A stretch of DNA of 36,630 nt from Desulfatitalea sp. BRH_c12. Its GTDB lineage: Bacteria > Desulfobacterota > Desulfobacteria > Desulfobacterales > Desulfosarcinaceae. Numbering within the stretch: position 1 is the stretch's first letter; the number at the start of each line of letters is the position of its first letter. Below, piece after piece: positions 16,243-23,575 of the stretch. The notes beneath the pieces were generated by a model that was not told the DNA's origin, searched no databases, and saw nothing but the letters and a program-made list of their open reading frames with translations. The position numbers and the translations under genes are program-made. The stretch spans positions 1-36,630 of the forward strand of contig LADR01000088.1 in assembly GCA_000961655.1 (NCBI GenBank), written 5' to 3'.

Positions 16243-17226
16243 ATGGACCCATCCGAAGTGTACGATCTGGTCATCGTCGGTGGTGGGCCGGGTGGTTTGT
16301 CCGCTGCAATTTACGCCATGCGGGCGGCCATGAAAACCGTGCTGATCGAAAAAGCAGCCCCCGGCGGGCAAGTCAACCTATCCGATCAGGTCGAAAACTA
16401 CCCCGGTTTTACGCATGTCGGTGGCGCTGAATTGGCGATGCGGTTCGCCGAACATGCCCGCGCCTACGGACTGGAAGAAATCAACGATGACGTTGTGGCT
16501 CTGGAACCCGGTCTGAACCACCACACCGTCATCCTCGCCAACGGCCAGAGAATCCACAGCCATGCGATCATCCTGGCCACGGGGGGTACACCGCGCACCC
16601 TCAAGGTGCCCGGCGAAGAAGATCTCTACGGCAAAGGGGTTTCTTACTGCGCAGTATGCGATGGGTTTTTCTTTCGTGGCAAAAAAGTCATCGTTGTGGG
16701 GGGCGGAGACAGTGCCTGTGAAGAGGGGTTGTACTTGGCCAAACTTGCCGAGCAGGTGTTTGTGGTCCACCGCCGCGACACCCTGCGGGCCAGCCGGATT
16801 TTACAGCAACGCGTCGAGGCCGACTGCAAAATGGAAGTGGTCTGGAATTCGGTAATCGCCGAAATTCAAGCCGATGCCAGCGGGGTCAACGGCGTTATTT
16901 TGCAAGATACGCAATCCGGCCAACAGCGTCATATGCCTATCGACGGCGTGTTCATTTTTATTGGATTTACACCCAACAACCACCTGGTGCCGGCCGGTAT
17001 TCGCATGAATACCGATGGTTTCGTGATCACCGACGAGCAGTGCGCGACCAGCATTGCGGGGATCTACGCCATTGGCGATCTGCGCGAGAAATATGCCCGC
17101 CAGATCGTACTTTCGGCCGCTGACGGATGCATGGCCGCCCTATCGGCAGCCCACTATGTAGAAACCCGCAAAGCCGCCATAGGGATTGATACCTGCGAAT
17201 TGCCAGCCAATTTAGTTGTCCGTTGA
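16243..17226 (+). CDS. trxB: Thioredoxin reductase TrxB
   Basis: 327 aa. The start at 16243 is chosen because the mature sequence DLVIVGGGPGGLSAAIYA (FAD GxGxxG) begins there; an in-frame ATG at 16135 would add 36 residues lying inside the S1 gene. Redox-active CAVC (Cys136-Cys139) sits in SYCAVCDGFFF, the NADPH motif VVGGGDSACEE at ~151-161, and the second FAD motif GIYAIGDLRE near the end. It reduces thioredoxin with NADPH in the cytosol. A few related enzymes use ferredoxin or other donors, but the GGGDSA and HRRDTLRAS segments favour NADPH. Probably co-transcribed with the S1 gene. Confidence 0.93.
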   Translation: MDPSEVYDLVIVGGGPGGLSAAIYAMRAAMKTVLIEKAAPGGQVNLSDQVENYPGFTHVGGAELAMRFAEHARAYGLEEINDDVVALEPGLNHHTVILANGQRIHSHAIILATGGTPRTLKVPGEEDLYGKGVSYCAVCDGFFFRGKKVIVVGGGDSACEEGLYLAKLAEQVFVVHRRDTLRASRILQQRVEADCKMEVVWNSVIAEIQADASGVNGVILQDTQSGQQRHMPIDGVFIFIGFTPNNHLVPAGIRMNTDGFVITDEQCATSIAGIYAIGDLREKYARQIVLSAADGCMAALSAAHYVETRKAAIGIDTCELPANLVVR

Positions 17227-17302
17227 TTCGCTGATCCGCTAAGGTGATGATTCGGCGATTTTCCAATTTGTTAACGAACCCACAAATTAGCCAATCCAAC
17301 AT

Positions 17303-17358
17303 TTGCATTACTTATCGTTCATGTATATATTGGTAATGTATTTGATTAGTATATGAAC
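17303..17358 (+). promoter_or_regulatory. Promoter with overlapping inverted repeat (candidate autoregulatory operator)
   Basis: TTGCAT (17303-17308) and TATATT (17326-17331) with a 17-bp spacer form a good sigma-70 promoter. GTTCAT (17317-17322) and ATGAAC (17353-17358) are inverted; including flanks, 11-12 of 14 positions agree. The repeat overlaps the -10 and sits just before the ribosome-binding site of a gene with two RHH-like segments, the usual layout for self-repression. Confidence 0.5.
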
Positions 17359-17368
17359 GGAGGTGCTT

Positions 17369-18004
17369 ATGGCGGATATGGATAAATCGGATTTCACGGA
17401 TTCCTATCACTCTGAAACCTTCTCCGATCTGCGCGGACGCCAATCGGTTCGGGCGACGTTCAAGCTCAGCGACCATTGCATCGAAGCCATCAGCATTGTT
17501 GCCGCCCAAATGGGTATCAAGCAAAAGTCGCTCTTCGATCATCTTTTCAGTGACACGCAGGCCCTGAGTCATATTGCCCGCAAAGTGCGCAATGCCCGGC
17601 TGGACATGGGGAATCGGATTCAAAAGACATTCGTGATCAGCCGCGGCGCGCTGGTCAGCCTGGAAGATATTGCCAAAAGCTTCAATGCCCCGCGCGACGC
17701 CCTTATCGAGATGGCGGTCCAACGACTGATGCCGATCATCGAGGACGAGCGCAAACGACATGCGAAACGCAAAATGGTTTTCGCGAAAGTTCAAAAACAT
17801 TTGGCGTCAGGGCGTGAGCTGTTGAAAGAAGCCATGCAGGAACTGGGTGCGGAGGATCCCCTGGCGGACCGTCTGAACACAGCCATGGGCGTGTATGAAA
17901 ATGCTTTCAAACACATGTCCGCATTCATCGAGAAAAGCGAAGGCATCGAAACTTTCGAGCCGGATGCCTTCACCCGAATCGACATTGTTTACGAGGAAGA
18001 TTAA
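17369..18004 (+). CDS. Protein with two ribbon-helix-helix-like segments, unknown function
   Basis: 211 aa from ATG 17369, preceded by ACGGAGGTG. Two similar strand-helix-helix segments are visible: residues ~27-61 (VRATFKLSDHCIEAISIVAA...KQKSLFDHLF) and ~85-121 (QKTFVISRGALVSLEDIAKS...RDALIEMAVQRL). Each has a short beta strand ending in S, a helix starting a few residues on, and a second helix with hydrophobic spacing, which is how RHH DNA-binding folds look. A Lys/Arg-rich linker and a helical C-terminal half follow. If right, one chain carries a whole RHH pair. The reading is by pattern only. The upstream inverted repeat supports DNA binding. Confidence 0.6.
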   Translation: MADMDKSDFTDSYHSETFSDLRGRQSVRATFKLSDHCIEAISIVAAQMGIKQKSLFDHLFSDTQALSHIARKVRNARLDMGNRIQKTFVISRGALVSLEDIAKSFNAPRDALIEMAVQRLMPIIEDERKRHAKRKMVFAKVQKHLASGRELLKEAMQELGAEDPLADRLNTAMGVYENAFKHMSAFIEKSEGIETFEPDAFTRIDIVYEED

Positions 18005-18040
18005 AGCGTCCTCTCACAGTGCCCGACAGCCCAAATCCGC

Positions 18041-18445
18041 TTAAGCTTCCCAATCGATGATCAGGGGCACGATGTGCAGCTTTCGTGAACGTTCCTGCGT
18101 AGCTCCCAGCGTCCATCCCTTGCAATGACCCCGGCCCTCGAGCAAACGGCCAATCTGGTCGACCACTTCCTGGACATTGATAATGGGATGGCGGGCGAAA
18201 ACGGTGGGCAGCCCATAGGTCAAATTGCACGCCAGGCATTTCTTGGGCCTTTGGTGCAGTTCCAGGTCGAACAGCAACTGGCCATTTTGAAAGCTGTTGT
18301 ACCTCAGGCGGATGTCGTAGGCGCCCTCTTCGGGATCGCCCAGGAGGGCTTCGAAAAAACGGTCGGCGCGATCCGCCGGAAAGATCCTGTCTAAGGTTTC
18401 ACGCTCAAAAAGAGCTGCAAAAGTATTCGTATCCGGTGCTTGCAT
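18041..18445 (-). CDS. Conserved CxxC protein of unknown function
   Basis: 134 aa from the methionine of MQAPDTNTF; a longer form starting at 18502 adds 19 polar residues and has no ribosome-binding site, whereas AAAGGA lies ~14 bases upstream of the preferred start. Visible features are an acidic 'GDPEEGAYDIRLRYNSF' segment, an LLFDLELHQRPKKCLACNLTYGLP segment with one CxxC, and IINVQEVVDQIGRLL. It looks like a small soluble alpha/beta protein. I recall homologues in Desulfobacteraceae carrying a misleading homeobox-type name, but cannot confirm this. It precedes rlmI in the same direction by distance only. Confidence 0.65.
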   Translation of the reverse strand: MQAPDTNTFAALFERETLDRIFPADRADRFFEALLGDPEEGAYDIRLRYNSFQNGQLLFDLELHQRPKKCLACNLTYGLPTVFARHPIINVQEVVDQIGRLLEGRGHCKGWTLGATQERSRKLHIVPLIIDWEA

Positions 18446-18553
18446 AATTTGCGAGTGAGTCCTTTCATCTGACGTGGGGCCGATTCGTCGATCGGCTGAC
18501 ATCGATACAATCCACGAGGGTGGCTATTTGCCGAACCGTCGTGGCGATCGCCG

Positions 18554-19762
18554 CTATGCGCTCATGGCGATCACTCCTTTGAGATAATGGCCTTCAGGGA
18601 AACTCAGGCCAACCGGGTGGTCTGCAGCCTGACTGAGGTGCCCGATCAGACGCACGTCGCGCCCGGCATCCACAGCGGCGCCGGCCACGATTTTTTGAAA
18701 CAGCAGGCTGTCGACCCGTCCCGAACAAGAAAAGGTCATCAGCACGCCGCCAGGCCGCAGCAGCTTGAAGGCCAGCAGATTGATGTCCTTGTAGCCCCGG
18801 CAGCCTTTGTTCAACTGACCGGCGGAGGCCACGAACTTGGGCGGATCGAGCACGATCAGATCGAAGGCGCGCCGTTCGTCGCGATACCGGCGCAGGCATT
18901 CGAATACATTGCCGGCGACATAATCGATCGGCGCGTCATCCAATCCATTCAGGCTGGCATTGTCGCGGGCCAGGGCCAGCACATCGGGCGAAGCATCGAT
19001 GTTGGTGACGCGGCGGGCGCCGCCGCGCAGGGCCCACAAGCCGAAACCACCCGTGTAGCAAAAACAGTTAAGCACCTCGCCATCGGCGGCGAAATCGGCG
19101 GCGCGCGCCTGGTTTTCGCGCTGGTCCAGATAAAAACCTGTTTTGTGGCCGTGCCTAAGATCCACCAGAAAGCGGACGGCCCCCGCCTGGACCGCGACCC
19201 GTTCGGGCGGCAGGGCGCCCCACAGCGGTCCGCTTTGCGGCGATAAGCCCTCTTTGGCACGCACCTCTACATCCGAACGCTCGAAGATGCCCTTGACCGG
19301 CAACAACGCACGCAGATGCGTGACAATGGTCGTTTTCCAGAACTCCGCGCCGGCTGTCAGGAATTGGCACACCAGGAAATCATCGTAGCGATCCACGATC
19401 AGGCCGGGTAGTCGGTCGGACTCGGCATTGACCAGACGCACGGCCGTGCATGGGGCGAGCAGGGGCAATTTGCGGCGGGCCTGAATGGCCGCCTCCAGAC
19501 GCCGGTGGAAAAATCCCGCATCGATGGTCGCGGACGCATCAAAGGACCACATGCGGATACGAATTTGCGAATGCGGCGAGTAAGCGCCCCAGCCCAGCCT
19601 GCGGCCGTCCGCCGCATGCACGGCCACCGTGCTACCGCCAGGCAGCGTGCGGTCTTCTTGCCGGACGGCTCCCGAAAAAATCCACGGGTGGCGCCGCTGC
19701 AAGGACTTTTCGGCTTTAGGCAATACGCTGATCGTCTTGATCGGTGAGTGATGTGCGAACAC
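18554..19762 (-). CDS. rlmI: 23S rRNA m5C methyltransferase RlmI family
   Basis: 402 aa (396 in E. coli RlmI). An N-terminal PUA domain (residues ~8-90, LPKAEKSLQRRHPWIFSGAV) is followed by an EEHD-like linker and a Rossmann methyltransferase: HGHKTGFYLDQRENQ, SAM motif LNCFCYTGGFGLWAL (~231-245), acidic NIDASP (~254-259), LIVLDPPKF (~302-310) and the catalytic FSCSG (Cys346). It methylates a cytosine of 23S rRNA (C1962 in E. coli). The start is GTG with AAGGA six bases upstream. It lies 18 bp after the YkgJ-family gene, so they are likely one operon. Confidence 0.9.
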   Translation of the reverse strand: MFAHHSPIKTISVLPKAEKSLQRRHPWIFSGAVRQEDRTLPGGSTVAVHAADGRRLGWGAYSPHSQIRIRMWSFDASATIDAGFFHRRLEAAIQARRKLPLLAPCTAVRLVNAESDRLPGLIVDRYDDFLVCQFLTAGAEFWKTTIVTHLRALLPVKGIFERSDVEVRAKEGLSPQSGPLWGALPPERVAVQAGAVRFLVDLRHGHKTGFYLDQRENQARAADFAADGEVLNCFCYTGGFGLWALRGGARRVTNIDASPDVLALARDNASLNGLDDAPIDYVAGNVFECLRRYRDERRAFDLIVLDPPKFVASAGQLNKGCRGYKDINLLAFKLLRPGGVLMTFSCSGRVDSLLFQKIVAGAAVDAGRDVRLIGHLSQAADHPVGLSFPEGHYLKGVIAMSA

Positions 19763-19780
19763 CGCGTTCCTTCCATACCA

Positions 19781-20524
19781 TCATGTCGTCCACTTCCATA
19801 ACCGGCCCGTGTCAGCCTTGCTTGTATCAAATCCAGGGCATCCCGTCATCAACGCATGTTTGCGACTGACCGGATAGTGTCGGCATATTTTCGGTTTGAC
19901 GTCGTGGATGGCGCAAACCCAGCGGTCGCTGGACGATCCTTGTTTCAGAAAGGGGCAAGGCACCGCAAATTGGGTCGAACCCGGCGTCACCCAAATCCGG
20001 TAAGTGGTTTGGCCGTCGAGGCCTGTGATAGCCCGGACCCATTCCAGAACATCTTCGCGGCCTTTGGACCGCAGCAGCTGCACATCTTCCTCGGTCAGCC
20101 CGTCATGATAGGCGAGCTGGCGGCAGCACTGGCCACACTGGCGGCAGGTGAAAGATTCCATGCCGGTCCAGATACGAATGCCGTTGCAGCCGTTGTTGGG
20201 GCTCTCCTCGGCGCGGCAGGCCGTTTGAAAGACCAATCGGCAAACGGCGGCCAGCTGATCCGTCTCGTCCTTCGGAACCTCGCTGACTGCCTGGCACATA
20301 AAATCGATCAGCTCGGCCCCCTCGAGCCAGCGCATGTTCCGATGATGCTGTTTGGCGACCCACAAGCCCTCTTTGTCGGCGTCGCGCTTGTAAACCACCT
20401 CATCTCCAAAAAGCGTGCGCAATAATTCGCAGAATAGCATGGGCTGGGGACCGTAGCTGTGAAAATCGAGGCAAACGGCTTTCAATGCCTGTTCGCGGGT
20501 CAAAAAAATACTATCTTTTTCCAT
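19781..20524 (-). CDS. YkgJ-family cysteine-cluster protein
   Basis: 247 aa. The first ~115 residues are an unassigned helical domain with scattered cysteines. From ~124 the protein has the YkgJ (UPF0153, zinc or iron-sulfur chelating) pattern: 'FTCRQCGQCCRQLAYHDGLTEEDV' with C127, C130, C133 and C134, then 'CPFLKQGSSSDRWVCAIHDVKPKICRHYPV' and a final cysteine in TGCPGF. The family is widespread and poorly characterised; metal or cluster binding is predicted from the conserved cysteines. The N-terminal extension is longer than in minimal YkgJ proteins (~100-130 aa). First gene of a two-gene operon with rlmI. A repeat-rich gap lies upstream. Confidence 0.85.
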   Translation of the reverse strand: MEKDSIFLTREQALKAVCLDFHSYGPQPMLFCELLRTLFGDEVVYKRDADKEGLWVAKQHHRNMRWLEGAELIDFMCQAVSEVPKDETDQLAAVCRLVFQTACRAEESPNNGCNGIRIWTGMESFTCRQCGQCCRQLAYHDGLTEEDVQLLRSKGREDVLEWVRAITGLDGQTTYRIWVTPGSTQFAVPCPFLKQGSSSDRWVCAIHDVKPKICRHYPVSRKHALMTGCPGFDTSKADTGRLWKWTT

Positions 20525-20775
20525 GACCTCCTCCCAAGCGTATTGGAATGTTTATTATCAGGGTACGGTTTGCTGATCCGCACATCGCCGGGCGAGCCGG
20601 TTACTGCTGCCCCAAAATGGTTTCTTTGAGTGGCTTTGCTGGCGCTACCGTCCCTTCAGATGCAGCGTCCGGGGGCTGCCAGAGAGAGGGCTTTTGAGCA
20701 CGTTCGGGCTGCGATATGAAATGAACCCCCATGGACAACGAAAGCATGAAAGCATATTTGCGTCGATCCGACAAG
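20525..20775. other. Intergenic region upstream of MITE-like element
   Basis: No supported gene. It contains the presumed promoter of the minus-strand YkgJ gene and leads into the target site of the element at 20786. ORFs across it have no ribosome-binding site and run into repeat sequence. Confidence 0.5.
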
Positions 20776-20785
20776 CCCGGCGTCA

Positions 20786-21112
20786 CAGGGTATCCGCATT
20801 TGAAATTGTTCTCGCAGGGGATCCCACCTGTAGGGGCGACCGGCGGTCGCCCGGTGCGGGTGCAAAGCCGGCAGGCCAGGCAATCATGGGTGCGGGAGAA
20901 AAAAGGCCGCGCCAGCCTGTGCGATGACCCGAATTCAGTGGTTCGCGCGGGCGACCGCCGGTCGCCCCTACAACGGGCACCGTGACTATCACGGTGTCCA
21001 TTCGCCCCGGAATTGACCGACATTACGCAACGGGCGAGCACAAGGTTCGCTCTCGAGGAAGAACGATGTTCCATTTCTGAAATGCGGCCCATACGCAAAT
21101 GCGGTTACCCTG
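20786..21112 (+). mobile_element. 327-bp MITE-like non-autonomous element carrying a family A hairpin unit
   Basis: Terminal inverted repeats of 17 bp match at 16 of 17 positions: cagggtatccgcatttg (20786-20802) and caaatgcggttaccctg (21096-21112). Directly outside them the 10-mer CCCGGCGTCA is repeated perfectly on both sides (20776-20785 and 21113-21122), as a target-site duplication. Inside are a 19-bp palindrome (20834-20852), its inverse copy (20949-20967) and a third hairpin CACCGTGA-cta-TCACGGTG (20978-20996). No transposase is encoded, so mobilisation would need an enzyme supplied in trans. Confidence 0.75.
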
Positions 21113-21143
21113 CCCGGCGTCATCGGCCCCCCAAGGCAATCGC

Positions 21144-21210
21144 ATGGCTGACGTGGCGCGGATCACCCACCTGGATCACCGGCGTTTGTAACTAGAAAGT
21201 TTAAGTTTGA
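21144..21210 (+). repeat. Dispersed repeat module B, solo copy
   Basis: ggctgacgtggcgcggatca followed by cccacctgg and atcacc matches the inner edge of the second repeat element (23774-23808) and its inverted arm (23576-23612). It sits ~20 bp right of the target duplication of the MITE-like element and ~100 bp before the CBS gene, so two repeat families are stacked in the promoter region of that gene. Confidence 0.6.
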
Positions 21211-21304
21211 AACGTAAAGGCGGGTATTCTGTGACAACACGCCGAACTCTGATATAGAAGGTTCTTTGAGGTAAACAGGTACACCCATGCAACAGGAGGG
21301 TTCG

Positions 21305-21772
21305 ATGATTACGGCAAAACAGATTATGACCTCGGATGTGATCACCTTGTCGCCGGAAACCGACATTCTTAAAGCCGCCAGGCTGTTGCTGGACAAAAGC
21401 ATCAACGGTGCTCCGGTAGTGGACGACGAGGGCAAAGTGTTGGGCATTCTGTGCCAGAGCGATCTGGTGGCGCAACAAAAGCGGCTACCGATGCCCAGCA
21501 TATTTACCTTGTTGGATGGGTTTATTTCACTGACCTCTTCCAAACAGTTGGATAAGGAGGTCCGCAAAATTGCGGCACTCACCGTGACCGACGCCATGAC
21601 CTCCGATCCGGTGACGGTCGGGCCGGATACCCAACTGGAGACCATTGCAGGCCTCATGGTGGACAGCAATTTCCACACACTGCCGGTCGTCGAGGACGGC
21701 CGCCTGGTAGGCATCATCGGAAAGCAGGATGTTCTCCGGACCTTGTTGCAAGGCGTACCGCAGGGCAAATAG
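21305..21772 (+). CDS. CBS-domain pair protein
   Basis: 155 aa from ATG 21305, chosen over 21287 because AGGAGG (21294-21299) lies five bases upstream. Two CBS domains fill the chain: 'TAKQIMTSDVITLSPETDILKAARLLLDKSINGAPVVDDEGKVLGIL' and 'TVTDAMTSDPVTVGPDTQLETIAGLMVDSNFHTLPVVEDGRLVGII'. Paired CBS domains form a Bateman module that binds adenosyl ligands (AMP, ATP, SAM) and usually regulates a partner; here the module stands alone. The region between the domains (residues ~55-85) is a longer linker with PMPSIFTLLDGFISL. The target protein is unknown. Confidence 0.9.
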   Translation: MITAKQIMTSDVITLSPETDILKAARLLLDKSINGAPVVDDEGKVLGILCQSDLVAQQKRLPMPSIFTLLDGFISLTSSKQLDKEVRKIAALTVTDAMTSDPVTVGPDTQLETIAGLMVDSNFHTLPVVEDGRLVGIIGKQDVLRTLLQGVPQGK

Positions 21773-21959
21773 GGTCGTTGATGCGTCGATTCGTAAAATC
21801 GCGGAAACCATCGCGTTGCACCAGAGGCGCGTTAAAATGCGCCCGACAAGTGACCGTTGATCGCATCAAAGAAAGTGGGCGACGGAGTGCGTGCGGCGCT
21901 GCCGCCCGTCCATCAACAGTCATTTGCGCGACCCGCATACCAGAATTTGGAAAAAGGAC
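21773..21959. other. Short gap between CBS gene and 48-aa gene
   Basis: 187 bp without a supported gene. AAGGA (21954-21958) precedes the next ATG with a very short spacer. No clear promoter or terminator seen. Confidence 0.4.
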
Positions 21960-22106
21960 ATGAAACAGTACACGTGCACAGATTATCGCCAGGAAATGAT
22001 TCTACTGAGCCTGCAGCGGCGGCTGGCCGACCCGACGCTGGATGAGCATGAAAAACAGCATCTTCAGGAGCAGATCCGTAAACTGGAAGCGGACATGGGG
22101 ATGTAG
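21960..22106 (+). CDS. Small helical protein, 48 aa
   Basis: It begins MKQYTCTDYRQEMILLSLQ and ends EQIRKLEADMGM. A YTCTDYR motif at residues 4-10 is followed by an amphipathic helix with LxxLxxRL and ExxxLxxQIxxLE heptad spacing, so a short coiled coil is likely. I recall very similar short proteins with a YTCTDYR start in other Desulfobacterota, which suggests conservation; this is from memory. The ATG at 21960 is preferred over an in-frame upstream ATG (21891) because the extra residues are basic and repeat-like. The weak point is the single-base spacing after AAGGA. Convergent with the selenoprotein OsmC gene. Confidence 0.6.
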   Translation: MKQYTCTDYRQEMILLSLQRRLADPTLDEHEKQHLQEQIRKLEADMGM

Positions 22107-22127
22107 GGCGCTGCCTGCGGGCGCCCT
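22105..22127. terminator. GC-rich hairpin between convergent genes
   Basis: AGGGCGC (22105-22111) and GCGCCCT (22121-22127) form a 7-bp perfect stem overlapping the stop of the 48-aa gene. No T-run follows, so it is at best a weak terminator or mRNA end stabiliser. Confidence 0.35.
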
Positions 22128-22144
22128 GGCCGATCTCCCGATGT

Positions 22145-22609
22145 TTATAGATCCTGCATGTCCAGCTCATGGTCGATCTGGATGGCGGCGATGACACTCT
22201 GTGCGGCCGGGCAGTGGGGTAAATAGACCTCGAATGCAGCCTGGGCCGCGGCGCGTTGTTCCGATTTGAGGGCAAGGGTGTAACGCACGTGGATGCGGGT
22301 AATCTTGAGTACGCCGGCGACATCCTCGATCTCGCCGCTGACATCGGCGCGGTAGCGCTCCTGGGGTGTTGCGATCTTGCTTTTCGCCAGCACGGTGGCG
22401 AAGGTACCCATCATTCAGCCGCCCACGGCGCCGACCACATGATCCAGGGTGGCGGCATGCTCCTCTTCCGGTTCGATACGGTAAAAGCCTTTGATCCCGC
22501 CATGAACCCCGTAGTAAACGGGATCCTTGAATCCCTTGATAAACGCTTTTCGGGTGGGGCCTTTTTCGCGTGTAATGACAATCTCCGACCGGTGCACGAT
22601 GTTGCCCAT
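22145..22609 (-). CDS. Probable selenocysteine-containing OsmC-family protein
   Basis: Two directly adjoining ORFs in one frame (64 and 89 codons) are separated only by TGA (22415-22417). Read through, they give a 154-aa OsmC-family protein: N-terminal 'IVITREKGPTRKAFI', then EEEHAATLDHVVGAVGG-U-MMGTFATVLA and C-terminal LPHCPAAQSVIAAI. In this family the residue after 'GAVGG' is the reactive cysteine, and the second is in the CPxxxSV motif (Cys133 here). The stop is thus exactly at the catalytic position (residue 65), and a SECIS-like hairpin follows. OsmC/Ohr proteins reduce organic hydroperoxides by a Cys pair. Ribosome-binding site AGGAGGG lies five bases before the ATG. The alternative is a pseudogene or sequencing error, which would not explain both the position and the hairpin. 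Confidence 0.82.
22383..22402 (-). promoter_or_regulatory. Candidate bacterial SECIS hairpin
   Basis: On the minus strand UUCGCC and GGCGAA form a perfect 6-bp stem around the loop ACCGUGCU; an extra A-U pair can close it to a CCGUGC loop. The stem starts 13 bases and the loop 19 bases after the UGA codon, in the range known for bacterial SECIS elements, and the loop contains GU. It would recruit SelB with Sec-tRNA. It lies wholly within the coding sequence, as in formate dehydrogenase mRNAs. Confidence 0.65.
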
Positions 22610-22815
22610 GATGCCCTCCTGTTCATTTTGATAGGTAAATGGCTTTTCTGGTTATCCACTTCGCAAGTGAGATACGGGTGTGGGTGACGTAGGAAAACCC
22701 CGGTGCCAATCTCGAAAATCCAATAGTCACTGGAGCGAACTGGATAACCCAAATGGTTTTTTCAAGATAAGTCATTGGGAGCCATGCGCCAGCGCTGAAG
22801 ATGGGTGTTTTCGCA
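22610..22815. other. Gap between OsmC and phosphatase genes
   Basis: About 200 bp. It contains the OsmC ribosome-binding site and, at 22701-22717, gtgccaatctcgaaaatcc, a partial copy of the repeat motif seen at 23819-23838. No gene recognised. Confidence 0.4.
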
Positions 22816-23493
22816 TCAATCGTGCGGATGGCCGACCGGCAACTTCAACAAAGCGAGCAGATCAAGGGGATGATCGATGACATGCACGGCACCTGCATCC
22901 CAGAGTTCCTGGACCGGCCGAAAGCCCCATCCGGCGCCAACGCCGACCATCCCGGCCCGCCGTGCAGTCTGCATATCCACCGCGCTGTCGCCAAGGAAAA
23001 CACACGCATCGGCAGGCACGCCCATAGCGCGTGCGGCACGCAGGGCTTGATCCGGTTCGGGCTTTTTGGGGATGCCGTCCTGTTGTCCAAGCACACTGCG
23101 GAAGCTTGTTTTTCCGAAAAAATGATCGGCCATCAAACACGCGAAAGGGTGTGGTTTGTTGGTGACCACCGACAAGGCCAGTTGGCTGGCCGCCAAGGTT
23201 TGGAGCAATGCCGGAATACCGTCATACGGGTGGGTGGCAATATGCCAGTGGCCGCCGTAATCATCGAGCAGTTCCTGCAGGCAGTCCTGAATCCGTTCCG
23301 GTGAGCGCTGTTCAGGGGGCAGGGCCCGTGTCATCAGCACGGCCGAACCGTCGCCGATGAACCAGCGGTACTGGTCGAGGGTATGGGTGGGGAACCCCCG
23401 CCGGGCCAGCACCCGGTTGACGGAAGCCGCCAAATCGTCCAGCGTATTCAAAAGCGTGCCGTCCATATCGAATAGGACCGCCTGACAATTCAT
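22816..23493 (-). CDS. gph: HAD-family phosphatase, phosphoglycolate phosphatase type
   Basis: 225 aa, the usual Gph length. HAD motif I FDMDGTLLNTLDDL lies at residues 8-21 (nucleophile D9, acid/base D11). A helical cap starts at the DLAASVNRVLARRGFP segment, motif II is in LSVVTNKPH, the motif III lysine in IPKKPEPD and motif IV in FLGDSAVDMQTARRAG. The enzyme hydrolyses a small phosphate ester, classically 2-phosphoglycolate, in the cytosol. Substrate within the Gph/PgmB/YqaB group cannot be settled by eye; the cap and PKKPEPDQALRAA favour Gph. The ribosome-binding site GAGGA is seven bases upstream of the ATG. A repeat element lies upstream. Confidence 0.85.
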   Translation of the reverse strand: MNCQAVLFDMDGTLLNTLDDLAASVNRVLARRGFPTHTLDQYRWFIGDGSAVLMTRALPPEQRSPERIQDCLQELLDDYGGHWHIATHPYDGIPALLQTLAASQLALSVVTNKPHPFACLMADHFFGKTSFRSVLGQQDGIPKKPEPDQALRAARAMGVPADACVFLGDSAVDMQTARRAGMVGVGAGWGFRPVQELWDAGAVHVIDHPLDLLALLKLPVGHPHD

Positions 23494-23575
23494 TCGTATC
23501 CTCGCCTATTTTAAAAGACGTTTACCGTTCTCGCGATCGACTGCAGCCAAGAGCGGCGAACGGTGTATTGGTTCG

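Noticed and set aside
20601-21098. 165-aa minus-strand ORF
   Set aside because: It crosses the MITE-like element and its palindromes; the CRGDRRSP peptide is the repeat in translation.
22415-22609. Reading the two OsmC halves as a pseudogene with a nonsense mutation
   Set aside because: The stop is exactly TGA at the catalytic position, both halves are otherwise intact, and a hairpin follows; selenocysteine explains all three.
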